The notes beneath the pieces are model-generated. The model did no database searches. It was not told the DNA's origin and saw only the letters and a list, made by a program, of their open reading frames with translations. From positions 20,926,875 through 20,990,874 of the forward strand of contig NC_088654.1 of the NCBI RefSeq assembly GCF_964019385.1: 64,000 bases of DNA. The letters run 5' to 3'. This DNA is from Sycon ciliatum (Eukaryota > Porifera > Calcarea > Leucosolenida > Sycettidae). Below are positions 34,286 through 44,643 of this stretch, one piece after another. The translations under genes were made by a program, and so were the position numbers. Every line of letters begins with the position of its first letter. Positions within the stretch are counted from its first letter, which is position 1.

Positions 34286-34329
34286 TTTTCCCACTGATGA
34301 TAGGAACAAGAAAATCGATTATGGGTTTT
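34286..34329 (+). ncRNA. Hammerhead-ribozyme-like motif (PLE fragment 1)
   Basis: The core CTGATGA is at 34,294-34,300, a 9-base stem II region (taggaacaa) follows, then GAAA at 34,310-34,313, the palindrome ATCGAT (34,314-34,319) as a loopless 3-bp stem III, then T-A as the U16.1-H17 positions, and TGGG at 34,322-34,325 pairing with CCCA at 34,290-34,293 as stem I. The predicted cut is after 34,321. Stem II pairs poorly and stem I is only 4 bp, so activity is doubtful or dimer-dependent. The same arrangement with different stem I bases occurs in PLE fragment 2. Confidence 0.65.
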
Positions 34330-34432
34330 CAATAATATTTTTGTTATAAAATAAACAGTAAATACATGTCGAACAAGTAACGTAGTTGCGTGATGTCTGC
34401 GGCCTTCATCCTATTCATAGCTATATTAAAAT
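34316..34432. repeat. Right inverted arm of PLE fragment 1
   Basis: Complement of the left arm; it runs from cgattatggg to ctatattaaaat. Confidence 0.9.
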
Positions 34433-34544
34433 AAAATAAACGGCCGAAAAAGTGGGGCGGCTAAGCAGCCGCCCCCGGCTGTGACGGCCTTGAGCTATCC
34501 AGAGATAGCAGTGACACTTCACAGTGGTCATCACCCTAACCATG

Positions 34545-34800
34545 GTTCTAAGTTCTAACTCCCACCATGGTTCTAAGAAGAGATAGCTGATGCCTCACCA
34601 TGGTCCTAACTCCCGCAGTGGTTCTACAAAGAGATAGCTGATGCCTCACCATGGTCCTAACTCCCACAGTGGTTCTAAGAAGAGATAGCTGATGCCTCAC
34701 CATGGTCCTAACTCCCACAGTGGTTCTAAGAAGAGATAGCTGATGCCTCACCATGGTCCTAACTCTCACAGTGGTTCTAAGAAGAGATAGCAGTGACGCC
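34545..34800. repeat. 51-bp minisatellite, about 5 copies
   Basis: The unit holds ccatggtcctaactcccac then agtggttctaagaagagatag. It starts just beyond the exon 4 donor, on the intron side. As 51 is 17 codons, the minus frame stays open and fuses to the exon in a naive translation. Confidence 0.93.
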
Positions 34801-34838
34801 TCACCGTGGCTCCAACAAGAAATGCATCGCAGACTTAC

Positions 34839-35075
34839 CAGTGCCACCCTCCTCCGTTCGTCTTCGCGTTGCTTTTTTCTTTGATAGCAGTAGCAGCATA
34901 TGGCGCCTATGACGACCAAAACCAGCACTCCGGCAGCCGCAATCATCCCAATGATATGCGGCGGTAGACCACCGGAGCTGTCACCACTACCGGGGGTAGA
35001 GATGGCAGTGGGCGATGCAGTGGTCGGCGCAGCAGTGGTCACAGTCTCGCTAGTGACCAGAGCAAACGAGATCAC
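34839..35075 (-). CDS. Gene M exon 4: transmembrane exon
   Basis: Exactly 79 codons lie between acceptor gtccgtatgcag and the consensus donor GTAAGT at 34,833-34,838, phase 0 at both ends. The reading begins VISFALVTSETVTTAAPTT, a threonine-rich stalk, then PPHIIGMIAAAGVLVLVVIG and AICCYCY, a clear single membrane helix with juxtamembrane cysteines (possible palmitoylation), and a stop-transfer cluster QRKKQREDERRR. This fixes the N-terminal side outside and the C-terminal side inside. Confidence 0.82.
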
Positions 35076-35127
35076 CTGCATACGGACAGACGGGGCACAT
35101 GCGCAATAATTCACGTGGCCAGACACA

Positions 35128-35132
35128 TGCAC

Positions 35133-35186
<54 letters not shown>
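35128..35186. repeat. (AC)n microsatellite
   Basis: CA repeat just upstream of the exon 4 acceptor, within intron 3; as TG on the minus strand it overlaps the region where the branch point would lie. Confidence 0.95.
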
Positions 35187-35188
<2 letters not shown>

Positions 35189-35390
35189 TACTTGTACTGT
35201 ACTTGCTAACTGCCAAAAACTGGTCACGTGGATCTCCCCGGGAGAGGGGAGAGAGGAACTCAAAAGGAATCTTGGAAAGAGGACGCAATTGGCTATTGAA
35301 CCGCCCTGAAATCCCCAAACTATGGGTGGACTTGCAAATGATCTCACATATGCAATCACCACACACACACACTTGATGGCAACGGCCACC

Positions 35391-35424
35391 ACTACTATTA
35401 CCACCACCACCACCGCCACCACCG

Positions 35425-35455
<31 letters not shown>

Positions 35456-35461
35456 CAACAA

Positions 35462-35502
<41 letters not shown>

Positions 35503-35521
35503 ACAGCAGCAGCAGCAGCAG
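35391..35521. repeat. (ACC)n / (AAC)n / (CAG)n trinucleotide tract
   Basis: A graded trinucleotide run changes from acc to aac to cagcaa to cag. The open frames here are artefacts. Confidence 0.95.
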
Positions 35522-35945
35522 GTTGGTACAATCCTTAGATTGCATGTTTGATTGTTTCGGCCGCTGTATGAATTCTTTTCTTTATCTACACCTGCTCTGC
35601 ACTCCAGAAATAGGAGAAAAAAAACTTACATGTCACATCTATGAATACTTTTTTTGATGTCACATCTATACTGGGAAATAGACACTTTAGTTGGGTATGA
35701 CTGACTATGTTGGTATCACGGTTACCAAGGTTGCCAGAACAATCATAATCCTGAAAGCAGATAACCCTGAACGCGTCAAGACAAACCAGGGAGGAATTCT
35801 TATCATGTACACCCGTAGTCAGCGATCCAGACTACGCTTATCCAGCTCTAGTACTGCGTGTGGATGGACAAGCTGGCCGGATCTCGACACCACTGTGGGC
35901 GTGCTTAGGGTTTGTGGGTTTTATTAGGAAAATAAGCTTGTAATA

Positions 35946-36133
35946 CAGTCCACTTCGCTAATAACGACTGCGGATATAACGACAATTCGCGAATAACGAC
36001 AGAATGTCCATGCCCAGAGCAAAGTCCAAACTAACTGTAATACATATAATAAGACTTTGGGTATAAGGACGATTCGAGAATAACGACACTATTCGGATGC
36101 CCCGCCGAGTGTCGTTATACGCAAAGTTGACTG
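35946..36133 (-). mobile_element. 188-bp MITE (pogo/Tigger-like ends), copy 2
   Basis: CAGTCCACTTCGC and caaagttgactg ends, TA on both sides, and an interior that is the complement of copy 1 (18,607-18,794). The lengths are the same. Confidence 0.85.
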
Positions 36134-36211
36134 TAGTTACCAGCCTGGGGTTCATTGCGACAAAGGCTGATTAGGAACTGCCGGAGAACAGACTTATAGC
36201 CCCGTATGGGG

Positions 36212-36257
36212 CACGGGGGGGGGGGGGGGGGGGGCACGTGCACACACACACATACAC
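36212..36257. repeat. Poly-G tract and short CA repeat
   Basis: About 19 guanines followed by cacgtgcacacacac. Confidence 0.85.
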
Positions 36258-36378
36258 ACCACTAGAAATTTCGACCTAGGTTCAGCATGCACAAAATGAC
36301 CATAAATGACATGCACCACCCATCGTACAAATATGCGGCCATGATGCGCCCCTGTAAGAATTCCACAATTCACAGTAC

Positions 36379-36528
36379 CGTTGCTCCCATGATGCTGTTC
36401 CTGGATACTGCCGGTACCAGCGTCATCAGACGCACGGCTTGGCTTGGCTGAACGTCAACTTGATCGGCCTGGGCCACAAAATACGTGTCCACGTACGATC
36501 CGTTGGCCGAGAGAACTCCCGACACAAC
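36379..36528 (-). CDS. Gene M exon 3: juxtamembrane ectodomain
   Basis: Fifty codons exactly, between acceptor gtggatgtacag and a GTACTG donor at 36,373-36,378, phase 0 at both ends. The reading VVSGVLSANGSYVDTYFVAQ, ADQVDVQPSQAVRLM, TLVPAVSRNSIMGAT has alternating hydrophobic residues like beta-strands and one N-glycosylation site (NGS). It joins the end of exon 2 (VPQVINIT) and the start of exon 4 without a frame break. It may be part of a small folded domain next to the membrane. The donor is not optimal. Confidence 0.7.
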
Positions 36529-36570
36529 CTGTACATCCACGGGCATGGAAGTGAATCAACATCACCAGCA

Positions 36571-36667
36571 GAGACAGAACAGCAACAGCAGCAACAGAAA
36601 CAGCAGCAATATCAGCAGCAGCAGTGGCAGCAGCAGCAGTGGCAGCAGCAGCAATAGCAGCAGCAGC
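36571..36667. repeat. CAG/CAA-rich tract in intron 2
   Basis: A trinucleotide-rich tract beginning about 40 bp upstream of the exon 3 acceptor. It gives poly-Gln on plus and Ala/Leu frames on minus. Confidence 0.9.
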
Positions 36668-37184
36668 AAAAAACCCACAGCAGGAACAATCTGCTACAGG
36701 AATACTGCAGGCAGGCCATTTCCAGCAAACAAAGCGATGCAAAAGGACTCTCCACCCCGTTGTATATAGCTATCCGATTGCCTAACTACATAATACTAAC
36801 ACTTGGCAAAATCACCACACAAGCTAGTTAAAGCTGCAATGTTTGTCCTCTCACAGCATTCCACGATCCATGATTAGAAAAGTCACTATCGCAGAACCAT
36901 CCGGTCTTCTTTACCTGTGCTACAACATAGAAGTTGCCGTGAAATCAGTATTGTTCCCCCTCACTAGTAGAACCTGCTGAGATGCAACACACTATTGCAC
37001 AGAGCTACAGTACTGTCGGGCACCGAAGAACGACCAGGCTAGCATTTCACCAAGCACAGCATACCAATGCATACACGGTGACTCAACAGTGCATAGACTG
37101 CAATACACGATAATAAGAACGGTCTAGGCTAGGAAGCTCACCGCCTCCCAGTTCTTTGGCCATAGACAGTACTGTGCAGGTCCC

Positions 37185-37646
37185 CAACACCCTTCATCAT
37201 TTTGCAAGATCTGTGGCTGTTGCGAAACCACAAGTTCTCGAGAGTGAAAGGCCTTCTCGCCTGTGACATTGTGTTCGTTTTCAATGCAGTTGTATCCCGA
37301 CTCCGCCGTACCGCTGACGTTTACAACGTGGTATACGCTACAGGCGCTATGTGCGGTTTGCTGTGTGCGCTGTAGTTGTATGTTGTATGTGTATGCTTTT
37401 CTCATATACGCTGTCATTTTCACGCTATAACTACCTGGTGGTTTTAATGTTATTTATTCAATATTGTTAGTCGATAGACGTCAAAATATACTGTTGAGAA
37501 TAAATAGTTGTCCTCGTGCTGTGTGCTCGTTCGTTCCTGATACTTTAGAGAACCAGAGGGTTCACAACAGTGGCAATACGCCCAGTGAGAAGGCAGATTT
37601 TCCCTGTGCCTGTGGTGAAGTAAAACAAAGCCAAACAAATAAACAA
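37185..37646 (+). mobile_element. LINE 3'-end fragments
   Basis: Two pieces resemble the 3' end of the LINE at 1381-1687: cttcatcattttgcaagatctgtggc near 37,193-37,216, and gcaatacgcccagtgagaag at 37,573-37,592 through gtgaagtaaaacaaagcc to an A-rich tail at 37,646. They are in intron 2 of gene M, antisense to it, ending about 18 bp from the exon 2 donor. Confidence 0.7.
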
Positions 37647-37664
37647 CCCCAGCACTCAACTGAC

Positions 37665-39670
37665 CGTGATGTTGATCACTTGCGGCACTGCTCTTCTCCT
37701 TCTCCGGCGGTTTCTGTTGTCCGCCGTGTAGCCTTCCCGCAGTAGCGTACTGAGCCTGCTCTCCTGCTCCGTCTTCCAGGTCTGGGTACCGACGGTTTCG
37801 CCCGACACTGGTTCCAATCGGATAATCGTCGTCTCGGCTACGTCAGATTCGGTTGGCAAGACGACGACGGTGTCGTTTGATGTGCTGCTTGCTGTCGAGC
37901 TAGCCGCCGCTGTTGTGCTGATCGCGCCGGTTATGGTACTCGGTATTGAACTGCTAGTGGGTGCAGTGGAGCTGGTATTCCCCGGGGTTGTCGGTGCAAC
38001 AGTGTTGGATGTCTCGGCTGCGGTTGGAGAACTCAAAGTTGGAGCAGCTGTCGCTGGGGTAGTGGTCGCGGGAGGACTTGTGGAAGGTGGCGTTGCCATT
38101 GTTCCGCTGGCTGTTGCTGATGCCGTTGCTGCTGTTGTCATTGTTGCTGGGGTCGCTGCTGCGGTGGTCGCTGGAGTAGTTTCTGCAGTGGAAGATGCCG
38201 GGGATGTTGCTACTGTAGTTGTCACTGGGGTGGTCGCTGCCGGGGTGGTTGTTACTGGAGGTGGCACTGGGGTCGTTGTTGGAGCGTTAGTCTGTGCTGC
38301 TTGTGTTGTAGCAGTAGTAGTAGTAGGAATGGTGGTTGTGGCGGCGGGTGCAGCTGTACTGGCTGGAGTTGTCGCTGGCGCAGCGGTCGTGGACGCTGGT
38401 GATGTGGTGCGTGGTGTCGTCGCAGCTGTTGGCGGGGAGGACGCAGAATCCGTGCTGCCTGTTGACGGTACAGTAGCTGTGGACGGTATAGTGGTTGTGG
38501 AAACCATGGTGGTCGGGGGAGTGGTGGTTGGGGGAGTGGTGGTCGGTGCAGCGGTCGTCACGGTAACTGTAGTCGACGACGTGCCGGGGGCGGTCGTGGG
38601 CGGAGCAGTTGTAGTCGGCGGTGCATTTGTTGTAGTCGGTGTCGTGGTCGGTGTCATGGTGCTAGTTGCCGGGGCAACTGATGTGCCTGTTGTCGGAACC
38701 GGGCTAGTCACGGCTTGTGAACTGGAGCTCTCCGGAGCGCTAGAAGGTGAAGACGGTGGCGGAGAGGTAGGTATGGCAGTACTTGTTTGTGATGGCTGCT
38801 CGTTTGTTGTTGTCGCGACTGCTGCCTGCGGAGTTGACGCAGGTGAGCTGGTCGTTGCTTCAGTCACGGAAGTGGCCACTGTGGGAGAGTTGCTGGTTGC
38901 TTCTGCAGTAGACGTTGCCACAGTGGTTTCGGCTACTGTGCTGATGCTACTTGATGTGGATGTTGTTTCCGCCGGTGGAGTCGTTGCAGTTGTAGCAGGG
39001 GTTGCCATGGCATTCAGGAACAATGGTGGAATGGGCACCGGAGGAATGACAAACATGAGATCGTTCACCGATGCTTGTCTCTTGTGCCGACTGTGATCTT
39101 CTTCAGCGGTACTTCTCCTTCCTCTGGATTTGCCGTGCGCCTGGGCCGGGCCGGGGCCAATGCAGCGCCTGTGTATGGTCACGTTGTCGTCAAACATCTG
39201 CTGTGTGGTCTCCTTTCGTTCGCCTGTGTGCGCGTTGTACGTTATAACGGATGCGTGAGACGAGAGGATCATGTCCGTATTTGCTGTGTCATCGCTGTCA
39301 CTGGCCGAGTGCGTGTCGGCACCATTCGTTTCCTTGGTGTCCGCTACGGGACACGGCGCGTAGTACCAGCCGAATGCCTTGTGCACTGGGATTACAACGT
39401 CAGCCGACCCACTGGCCTGCTCTTCCCTCGTGTCCGGACTATCTATGTTCATCGATGCCTGCGGCCGAGTTGACGTTGCAGGGAGAGGATCCTCGGTTGC
39501 CATCACAACAGGCATCGGATCAAAACGGGGAACAAAGTCGGGTGCTGGACTGTTCCCCGCGTCGTTTTGGCTGGTCCAGTAGTTTCCATGGTTATCAGCA
39601 TATTCAACTAGTTCTAGGGTGGCGATGACGCCTTTCTGTTTTGGGGCTTTCCCCTCGTTGCCACCTGGAA
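37665..39670 (-). CDS. Gene M exon 2: giant mucin-like exon
   Basis: A 2006-bp exon after acceptor cttgcctgcag; entry phase 1 joins exon 1 through a split valine codon. The donor GTCAGT at 37,659-37,664 leaves in phase 0. The first ~230 residues are not repetitive (GVIATLELVEYADNHGNYW, KAFGWYYAPCPV) and end with basic furin-type sites (GKSRGRRSTA, SRHKRQAS). About 370 residues rich in Thr, Ser, Pro and Ala follow, the hallmark of a heavily O-glycosylated mucin-like stalk. The last ~60 residues (TIIRLEPVSGETVGTQTW, then a run of six arginines) are again ordered and lead to exon 3. I infer a cell-surface protein with a processed, glycosylated ectodomain. The family is not recognised. Confidence 0.8.
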
Positions 39671-39742
39671 CTGCAGGCAAGACGGCGAGCACACAGAGGC
39701 ATGCACATATATGTACATGTACACACCCGTATGCATATAAAG

Positions 39743-39749
39743 ACACACA

Positions 39750-39800
<51 letters not shown>
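39743..39800. repeat. (AC)n microsatellite in intron 1
   Basis: CA repeat 70 bp upstream of the exon 2 acceptor; on the minus strand it is TG-rich. Confidence 0.95.
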
Positions 39801-39802
<2 letters not shown>

Positions 39803-40893
39803 CAAGTGTACACCAGTATCAATACGTAATAACACGTCGTGAGGACATCTTACATGGCAAGAATGGCCTGTGCATGAAGAGTGCGTCATCTGCAAAACCC
39901 ATTTCAGAACTGAAGGCATAAGAAATTAGGCACCAGTGCACAGTTAGCATTTTCACCCACAATCCAGGCAACAGGATCATTATGACTACAACATGTCTGT
40001 ATGAGTGCACTAACGTGCAGCCCAACAAGAACTGGATAGTCATACACGAAGGCGGTTCACTGCGAAGGGTCAATATCGTATTGGCTCAAACAGGGACATG
40101 GACAATGGTTTGCTACATCACGAAATTCGCTATGCAAGTCCGCTTTTTAAAGCGGAGTGGCCTGTAGTTGGTTGCCATACATAGGGTGAGGTGCATAACA
40201 TCAAGAGTAGATAAACAAGAATGTGCAACTCCCGAATGGGTTGACCAACGGCGGAAATTATTGTGACGTAATCTTTTCTACGACCCACGCGCTGCGACTC
40301 TTTTGGGAAGTTTTGCCTCGCGCACTTGGCTGGGCTTTACATTACAAGGCCGGTGCCCAGCGCGTGCTCTCACACTGCTCTGCGGCAAAATGCGCGTGCT
40401 TCTGAAAAAGGTGACCTCAACAATAATTTCCGCCGTTCTTCAGCGCGCGACTCTACTGCCCTGTTTGTACAGTCGACTTAGTTTAGTTTTGTGTCCACTT
40501 GGCTCCCGTAGGTGCCATTTCAAGTGCATAGTAGGCCAAGGACTGCGCTTGAGCGTGGCCATTCACGGCCACGGTGTGCAGAAGTAGTCTTGGGCAGTTT
40601 GGGGTGCAAACTGCGCAGTGCAAAACTTAAAGCTATGGGCGTGCCAATTGTGGTGACTGCACAGCAAATATGTACACAGTCATGAACTTTGTAGGGCACA
40701 TGCACAGAGTGTGCTTCAAGAGGAACTGTGAACTGGTAAAAGAATCCTTCGACACCTTCGTTCGTTTTGATGAAGAAGGCTCTTGACAACATTGTATATT
40801 CGCAACGTAAGGGCCTACAATTATAGGTGCACCAACCACAGTTACGTTACTCTGTATTCACGAACGCAGGAACACAATCCTCTGTTTGCTCAC

Positions 40894-40972
40894 CTTCTTC
40901 GCCGGCAAGTAGGATACTGTTTACAGCGACACTGAGACCGACAATGGCCATGTACCACCCGACACTCGGCAT
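40894..40972 (-). CDS. Gene M exon 1: start codon and signal peptide
   Basis: ATG at 40,970-40,972 opens MPSVGWYMAIVGLSVAVNSI followed by LLAGEE. The hydrophobic core and short N-terminus look like a secretory signal peptide with cleavage near the AGEE end. The frame runs 26 codons plus one base to a GTGAGC donor at 40,888-40,893 (phase 1), which matches exon 2. A TAG lies in frame 51-53 bases upstream of the ATG. An acceptor-like cctgcag at about 41,084-41,090 suggests that the 5' UTR may also be spliced. This is the most likely start of a type I membrane protein of at least 1,550 residues. Confidence 0.7.
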
Positions 40973-41090
40973 GTTGCTCAGCACGTTTCCCTCACAGTTC
41001 AAGACCGCCGGAAGCTATTAGCTCTCTGTCAACATTCCCAAACAGCCGCTCGGCCACCACAAACGTCCTCGACGCTATGACCTCCTGCAG

Positions 41091-42500
41091 GAATGGCGAC
41101 GCACACGATGTTTCAGCCACCGAGCCTCGTCGGCATGCATTACGAACACGACAGGGTTTCTCGGATGTTCTTCCCGTCTCTCTTTTCCTGGTGGCGATTC
41201 CGAGGCGACTGTTCGGTACTGAGTACTGCAGTAGGTCGTAGGGCGAAAAGTACTTTTTCCGCTGCAACACCAGGTGTCATGATTTAGCGCTGAACAATTT
41301 CGATAGTATGGGAGCGCATCTAACATAGCCAGTGAAGCTTGATATTTGCTTCGCTTCCATCCCGACGAACTAACACGTTGCCAGCTTTGAACTTGAAGTG
41401 TAGGATGCAGCTTTGTCCGCTCCATTATTCTTCGCTTCCACGCAGCTTCAAGGCGCCCGAACGATACGAACGATGTGATAGAGATTTCTCCTCGAGTTTT
41501 CAAATCAGGCCATTACCACTGAATCTGGGGCACCTATGTCATAGCCCCGTTTTTTGTCGTAGGCTATAGTCGCGTCATGACCAGAACTGATGTAGAATGA
41601 CGACTATCGCCGGTCCTGGCTGTAGACTTACGAAATATATAATTATAGCGCTGTTGAGCCCTCTTTACGGTGGACGGGACCACTTCTCCCTGTATTATAT
41701 AAATATAGCACCGTCTGTTTTCGTTGGACCTCACCCAGCTAGCTCCGTGCCTTTCACACGTTGTTACCCAGGTACGTGTGCCAGGTAGATCTACTAGGTG
41801 TACACTCAGTCTCTGTCACGGGGTCTCCCATCCCCCCAGGCCCCCGGCCCATGATCTACCATCGTAGTCTGTCAGTAGATGAGACGCTCTACCCGCGTTG
41901 ATCGCTGTGTTGAGTGTTGTCACTAGTTGTGTACGTGTGCCAGTTCGCTCTTTGTGGTGGACTATCGAACAGTAGATCTACAGTACACGTCTAGACTTGA
42001 GCGAGTGTCATGATTTGATTGTGTGTCGTTACCTCACTGACCTCAGTGGTCGACTTCACACCTGTGACTATTCGGCTGAGTATTCCACTGTAAGTGTAAC
42101 ACTAACACTACAGACTACAGTAACAGGCTTACAAACGCCTGCTTAGTTTAGCTAGTAGATCTAAAACCCCTGCCTGTGGATCTTCACCATGCATGGGACA
42201 CAAGAGCAGTGGATTGTCATGTACGTGCACGTGACTGAGAAGGAAAGAGATAGAGTCACACAGAGAAAGAAGGAGGAGGGAAACCTGGACGCTGGCACAC
42301 TAAAATGCGCCAATGAGCCGTGTGAGCCGCCAAAGCTACAATGGACGTACTCAAGGCGCGAGGCGTCACACTCACAGAAGGGTGCTTTGATCTTGAGCGA
42401 GAGCTAGAGTGGAAACATCACAGCATGCAGCCGAGGGGCAGGGAAGTAGTTCGTTGGGGTGGTCGGGGTGTAATAATTCACTGTCTGTACTACAGTAACA
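41091..42500. other. Upstream region of gene M; no gene seen
   Basis: Possible promoter and 5' UTR of gene M. No TATA or initiator can be assigned with confidence. Several tagatcta motifs occur at 41,787-42,160. Confidence 0.3.
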
Positions 42501-42507
42501 CTGCTGT

Positions 42508-42618
42508 GTTGGATTTCGACAGCATGTTACCATGGTTACAAGGCGAGGACGCACAGTGCTCCTGACAGCAGCCATAACTTTCAGCGTACTCGCTTTTTAA
42601 CATGCTGCCGAAATCGAA
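42508..42618. repeat. Short inverted-repeat element
   Basis: gatttcgacagcatgtta and taacatgctgccgaaatc are inverted ends of a roughly 110-bp unit; there is no coding. Confidence 0.65.
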
Positions 42619-42950
42619 AATCTGTCAAACTATCAAGCAAGGCTTCTATAATAGCAGTAACGCTCCACCAATCCGCGCAGGTTAGGAGTTGGGACAGAGC
42701 ACTACCCAGGCATTGGCGTATAATGCTCGATATATTGGCAGATTCTGGTCGAAAAAGCTAATGGCAGGTACTTCCTTAAATTCTGCTCCATTTCTGCTCC
42801 ATTTCTTTTTCCATATAAAACAGAGAGGTTCCAGGCTGTCCAAGAGTCTTTTTCCATATACATACATGACGTGTTGTTGGTGGACTGCATGAAAATAGAT
42901 CACCATACATGGACGTGTAGCAATGTTACATGACTGTACATATTGTTAGA

Positions 42951-43107
42951 TTGACAGCATGAAACAAGGTGGAGGACACTGTGCTCGGAAACAGTGACCT
43001 TACTACAACCTTCCGCGGTTGGCAGAGCCCCGGTCCGTTGGAAGGTTGTAGTGAGGTCACTGTTTCCGAACACAGTGTCCTCCACCTTGTTTCATGCTGT
43101 CAATTTA
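42951..43107. repeat. Long near-perfect hairpin element
   Basis: Arms of about 68 bp (ttgacagcatgaaacaagg ... caaccttcc) pair almost perfectly around a GC-rich loop of about 20 bases. Such elements would give a strong stem-loop RNA if transcribed. It is probably a foldback MITE. Confidence 0.9.
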
Positions 43108-43143
43108 ACCATATGTGTGAACTATAAGAAGGTTTATCTAATA

Positions 43144-43366
43144 CTGTAAAAGCCATTATTCTAACGAGGCGCATATACAGTAACGATTTTCCAAAATTGA
43201 CTAGTTTACATGTACCAAAGGTAACGATTCTCACTCATTCTCTACGCTCAATAGGACAGTATATGTATCGATTTCTGTATAACGATTTCTATTTTAACGA
43301 CAGATTTCCCCTCGTTAACTCGTTAGAGTTAGCACTTCGTTATATATATAATTATGGCTTTTACAG
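43144..43366 (+). mobile_element. 223-bp MITE, copy 2
   Basis: CTGTAAAAGCCAT and atggcttttacag ends, flanked by TA on both sides, with aacgattt motifs inside. It is the inverted counterpart of 9183-9405 with the same length. Confidence 0.85.
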
Positions 43367-44106
43367 TAGTAGTTTTGAACTAGTATTGGGTTATAATACC
43401 ATGACTGTACATGTATGAAACTTACCAGAAAAAGTACGAAATTCTGCCAATTTTTCTCCCCGCACAATCCGCAAAGTGCTTGCTGTGCAGTGTGGGGTGT
43501 GGGTACATTTTGAAGTGATCTGCATGATTGTCCCGTTTCAGATACATGTACAATGTCTAATGTACAATGTAGTTACATGAATATTGCCTGGAGATTGACT
43601 ATGATGGGCATGAAACTCAGAGTAGCAGCGGACATGTTTCCTCGGTGACGAATCTGACGATCCAACCGGGTCCCTTGTGTGTACAATCATGTACTTTTAC
43701 ATAATACCCACGTTTCACCCCTGCATAGCCCTTGGCGGATTATGCCGGCATAATATTTGGCATAATCTTGGGATTTCGTCAAAAAATTATGCTCCTGCAT
43801 AATAATTATACGGATTCCAACGTGTAAGGTCGGCATAATCTTTCGGTTTAGACAAAAATTATGCTTAGGGCATGGTCGTGTGTGTATGCGTGGCTTCTAA
43901 ATCCTCTATGTACAGCGTGAATACATAGTGGAACAGAGCATAATTCAGCATATTTGTTGGCATAATTGTGGCATAATCAAAAGCATAATTTGACGATTGG
44001 CCGAGCATAGTCCGCCAATGGCTACCCCTGCATGTACAATGATTTTGTACCTACATTAATTTTAATGTACTATTATGCATGCATTTCACGCCATCATTGG
44101 GCAATA
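43367..44106. other. No gene seen
   Basis: AT-rich stretch with recurring ggcataat / attatgc motifs at 43,740-44,020 that look like a diverged inverted repeat centred near 43,860. Confidence 0.4.
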
Positions 44107-44437
44107 GGGCTTGAAAGTGCTACGTCACAGCATAGCAACAATTTCAAAAATTCAAAAATTGGATCCCCTTGGATCCAGTTTTTGTATGGATCCAAGCACA
44201 TTTCAAGTCTTACTCTCGGCAAGGTGATGTTACCAGTGAAACTGACTGATTTGGCTACTGGGGGCGGGGTTACAACTGGTGGCGAAGTAAAAGTCACCCC
44301 TGCATACGACATGAGTGGGTTGCTATGCACCCACATACTGAGGCAATAGCAAAGTCACACCTTAGTGGATCCAAAATAGAAATCTGATGTCAACTTAGTA
44401 CTCCCTGGCCGTTTTTGACGTCATCACTTTCAAGCCC
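44107..44437 (+). mobile_element. 331-bp TIR element beside the large inverted repeat, copy 1
   Basis: GGGCTTGAAAGTG and cactttcaagccc are perfect 13-bp terminal repeats; TA flanks both ends. The interior has tggatcc motifs. The second copy (61,221-61,558) is in the same orientation, although it sits at the outer end of the inverted arm. Confidence 0.87.
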
Positions 44438-44521
44438 TATGGATGTACACTGTGTATTACAGTACGTCATTTAGAAAAGCGATCCTGTCAGCTTTTCTAT
44501 TATTGTGTTCACATGGCAGAA

Positions 44522-44611
44522 AAAACGACACCGCTATGCTACGTAAGTTTCTACGTAAGGTCCTCGGTACTTCACTTAGGCTACGTAAGTTTCTACGTAA
44601 GGTGCTCGGTA
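44522..44611. repeat. Local duplication in left arm
   Basis: ctacgtaagtttctacgtaa occurs twice in about 40 bp in the left arm; the right arm has a shorter form. Confidence 0.75.
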
Positions 44612-44643
44612 TTAGATCTACTAACGCGTGGTAGCCGCGTGCT

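Larger units (their letters stand above)
32916..34432 (+). mobile_element. Penelope-like retroelement 3' fragment with inverted terminal arms
   Basis: About 117-bp arms at 32,916-33,033 and 34,316-34,432 are near-perfect inverted repeats. Between them lies the 3' part of a Penelope-like element: GIY-YIG-type endonuclease coding, a linker, the conserved PLE C-terminus and a hammerhead-like motif. The RT domain is absent. The left arm starts exactly at the centre of the hammerhead stem III. PLEs are known to carry hammerhead motifs and to end in complex direct or inverted repeats. A related but different copy is at 52,417-53,864. Confidence 0.85.

Noticed and set aside
37870..39096. Plus-strand 408-codon Val/Ala-rich frame
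   Set aside because: It is the complement of the Thr/Pro/Ala mucin-like exon 2; the minus strand has splice sites and the ordered flanks.
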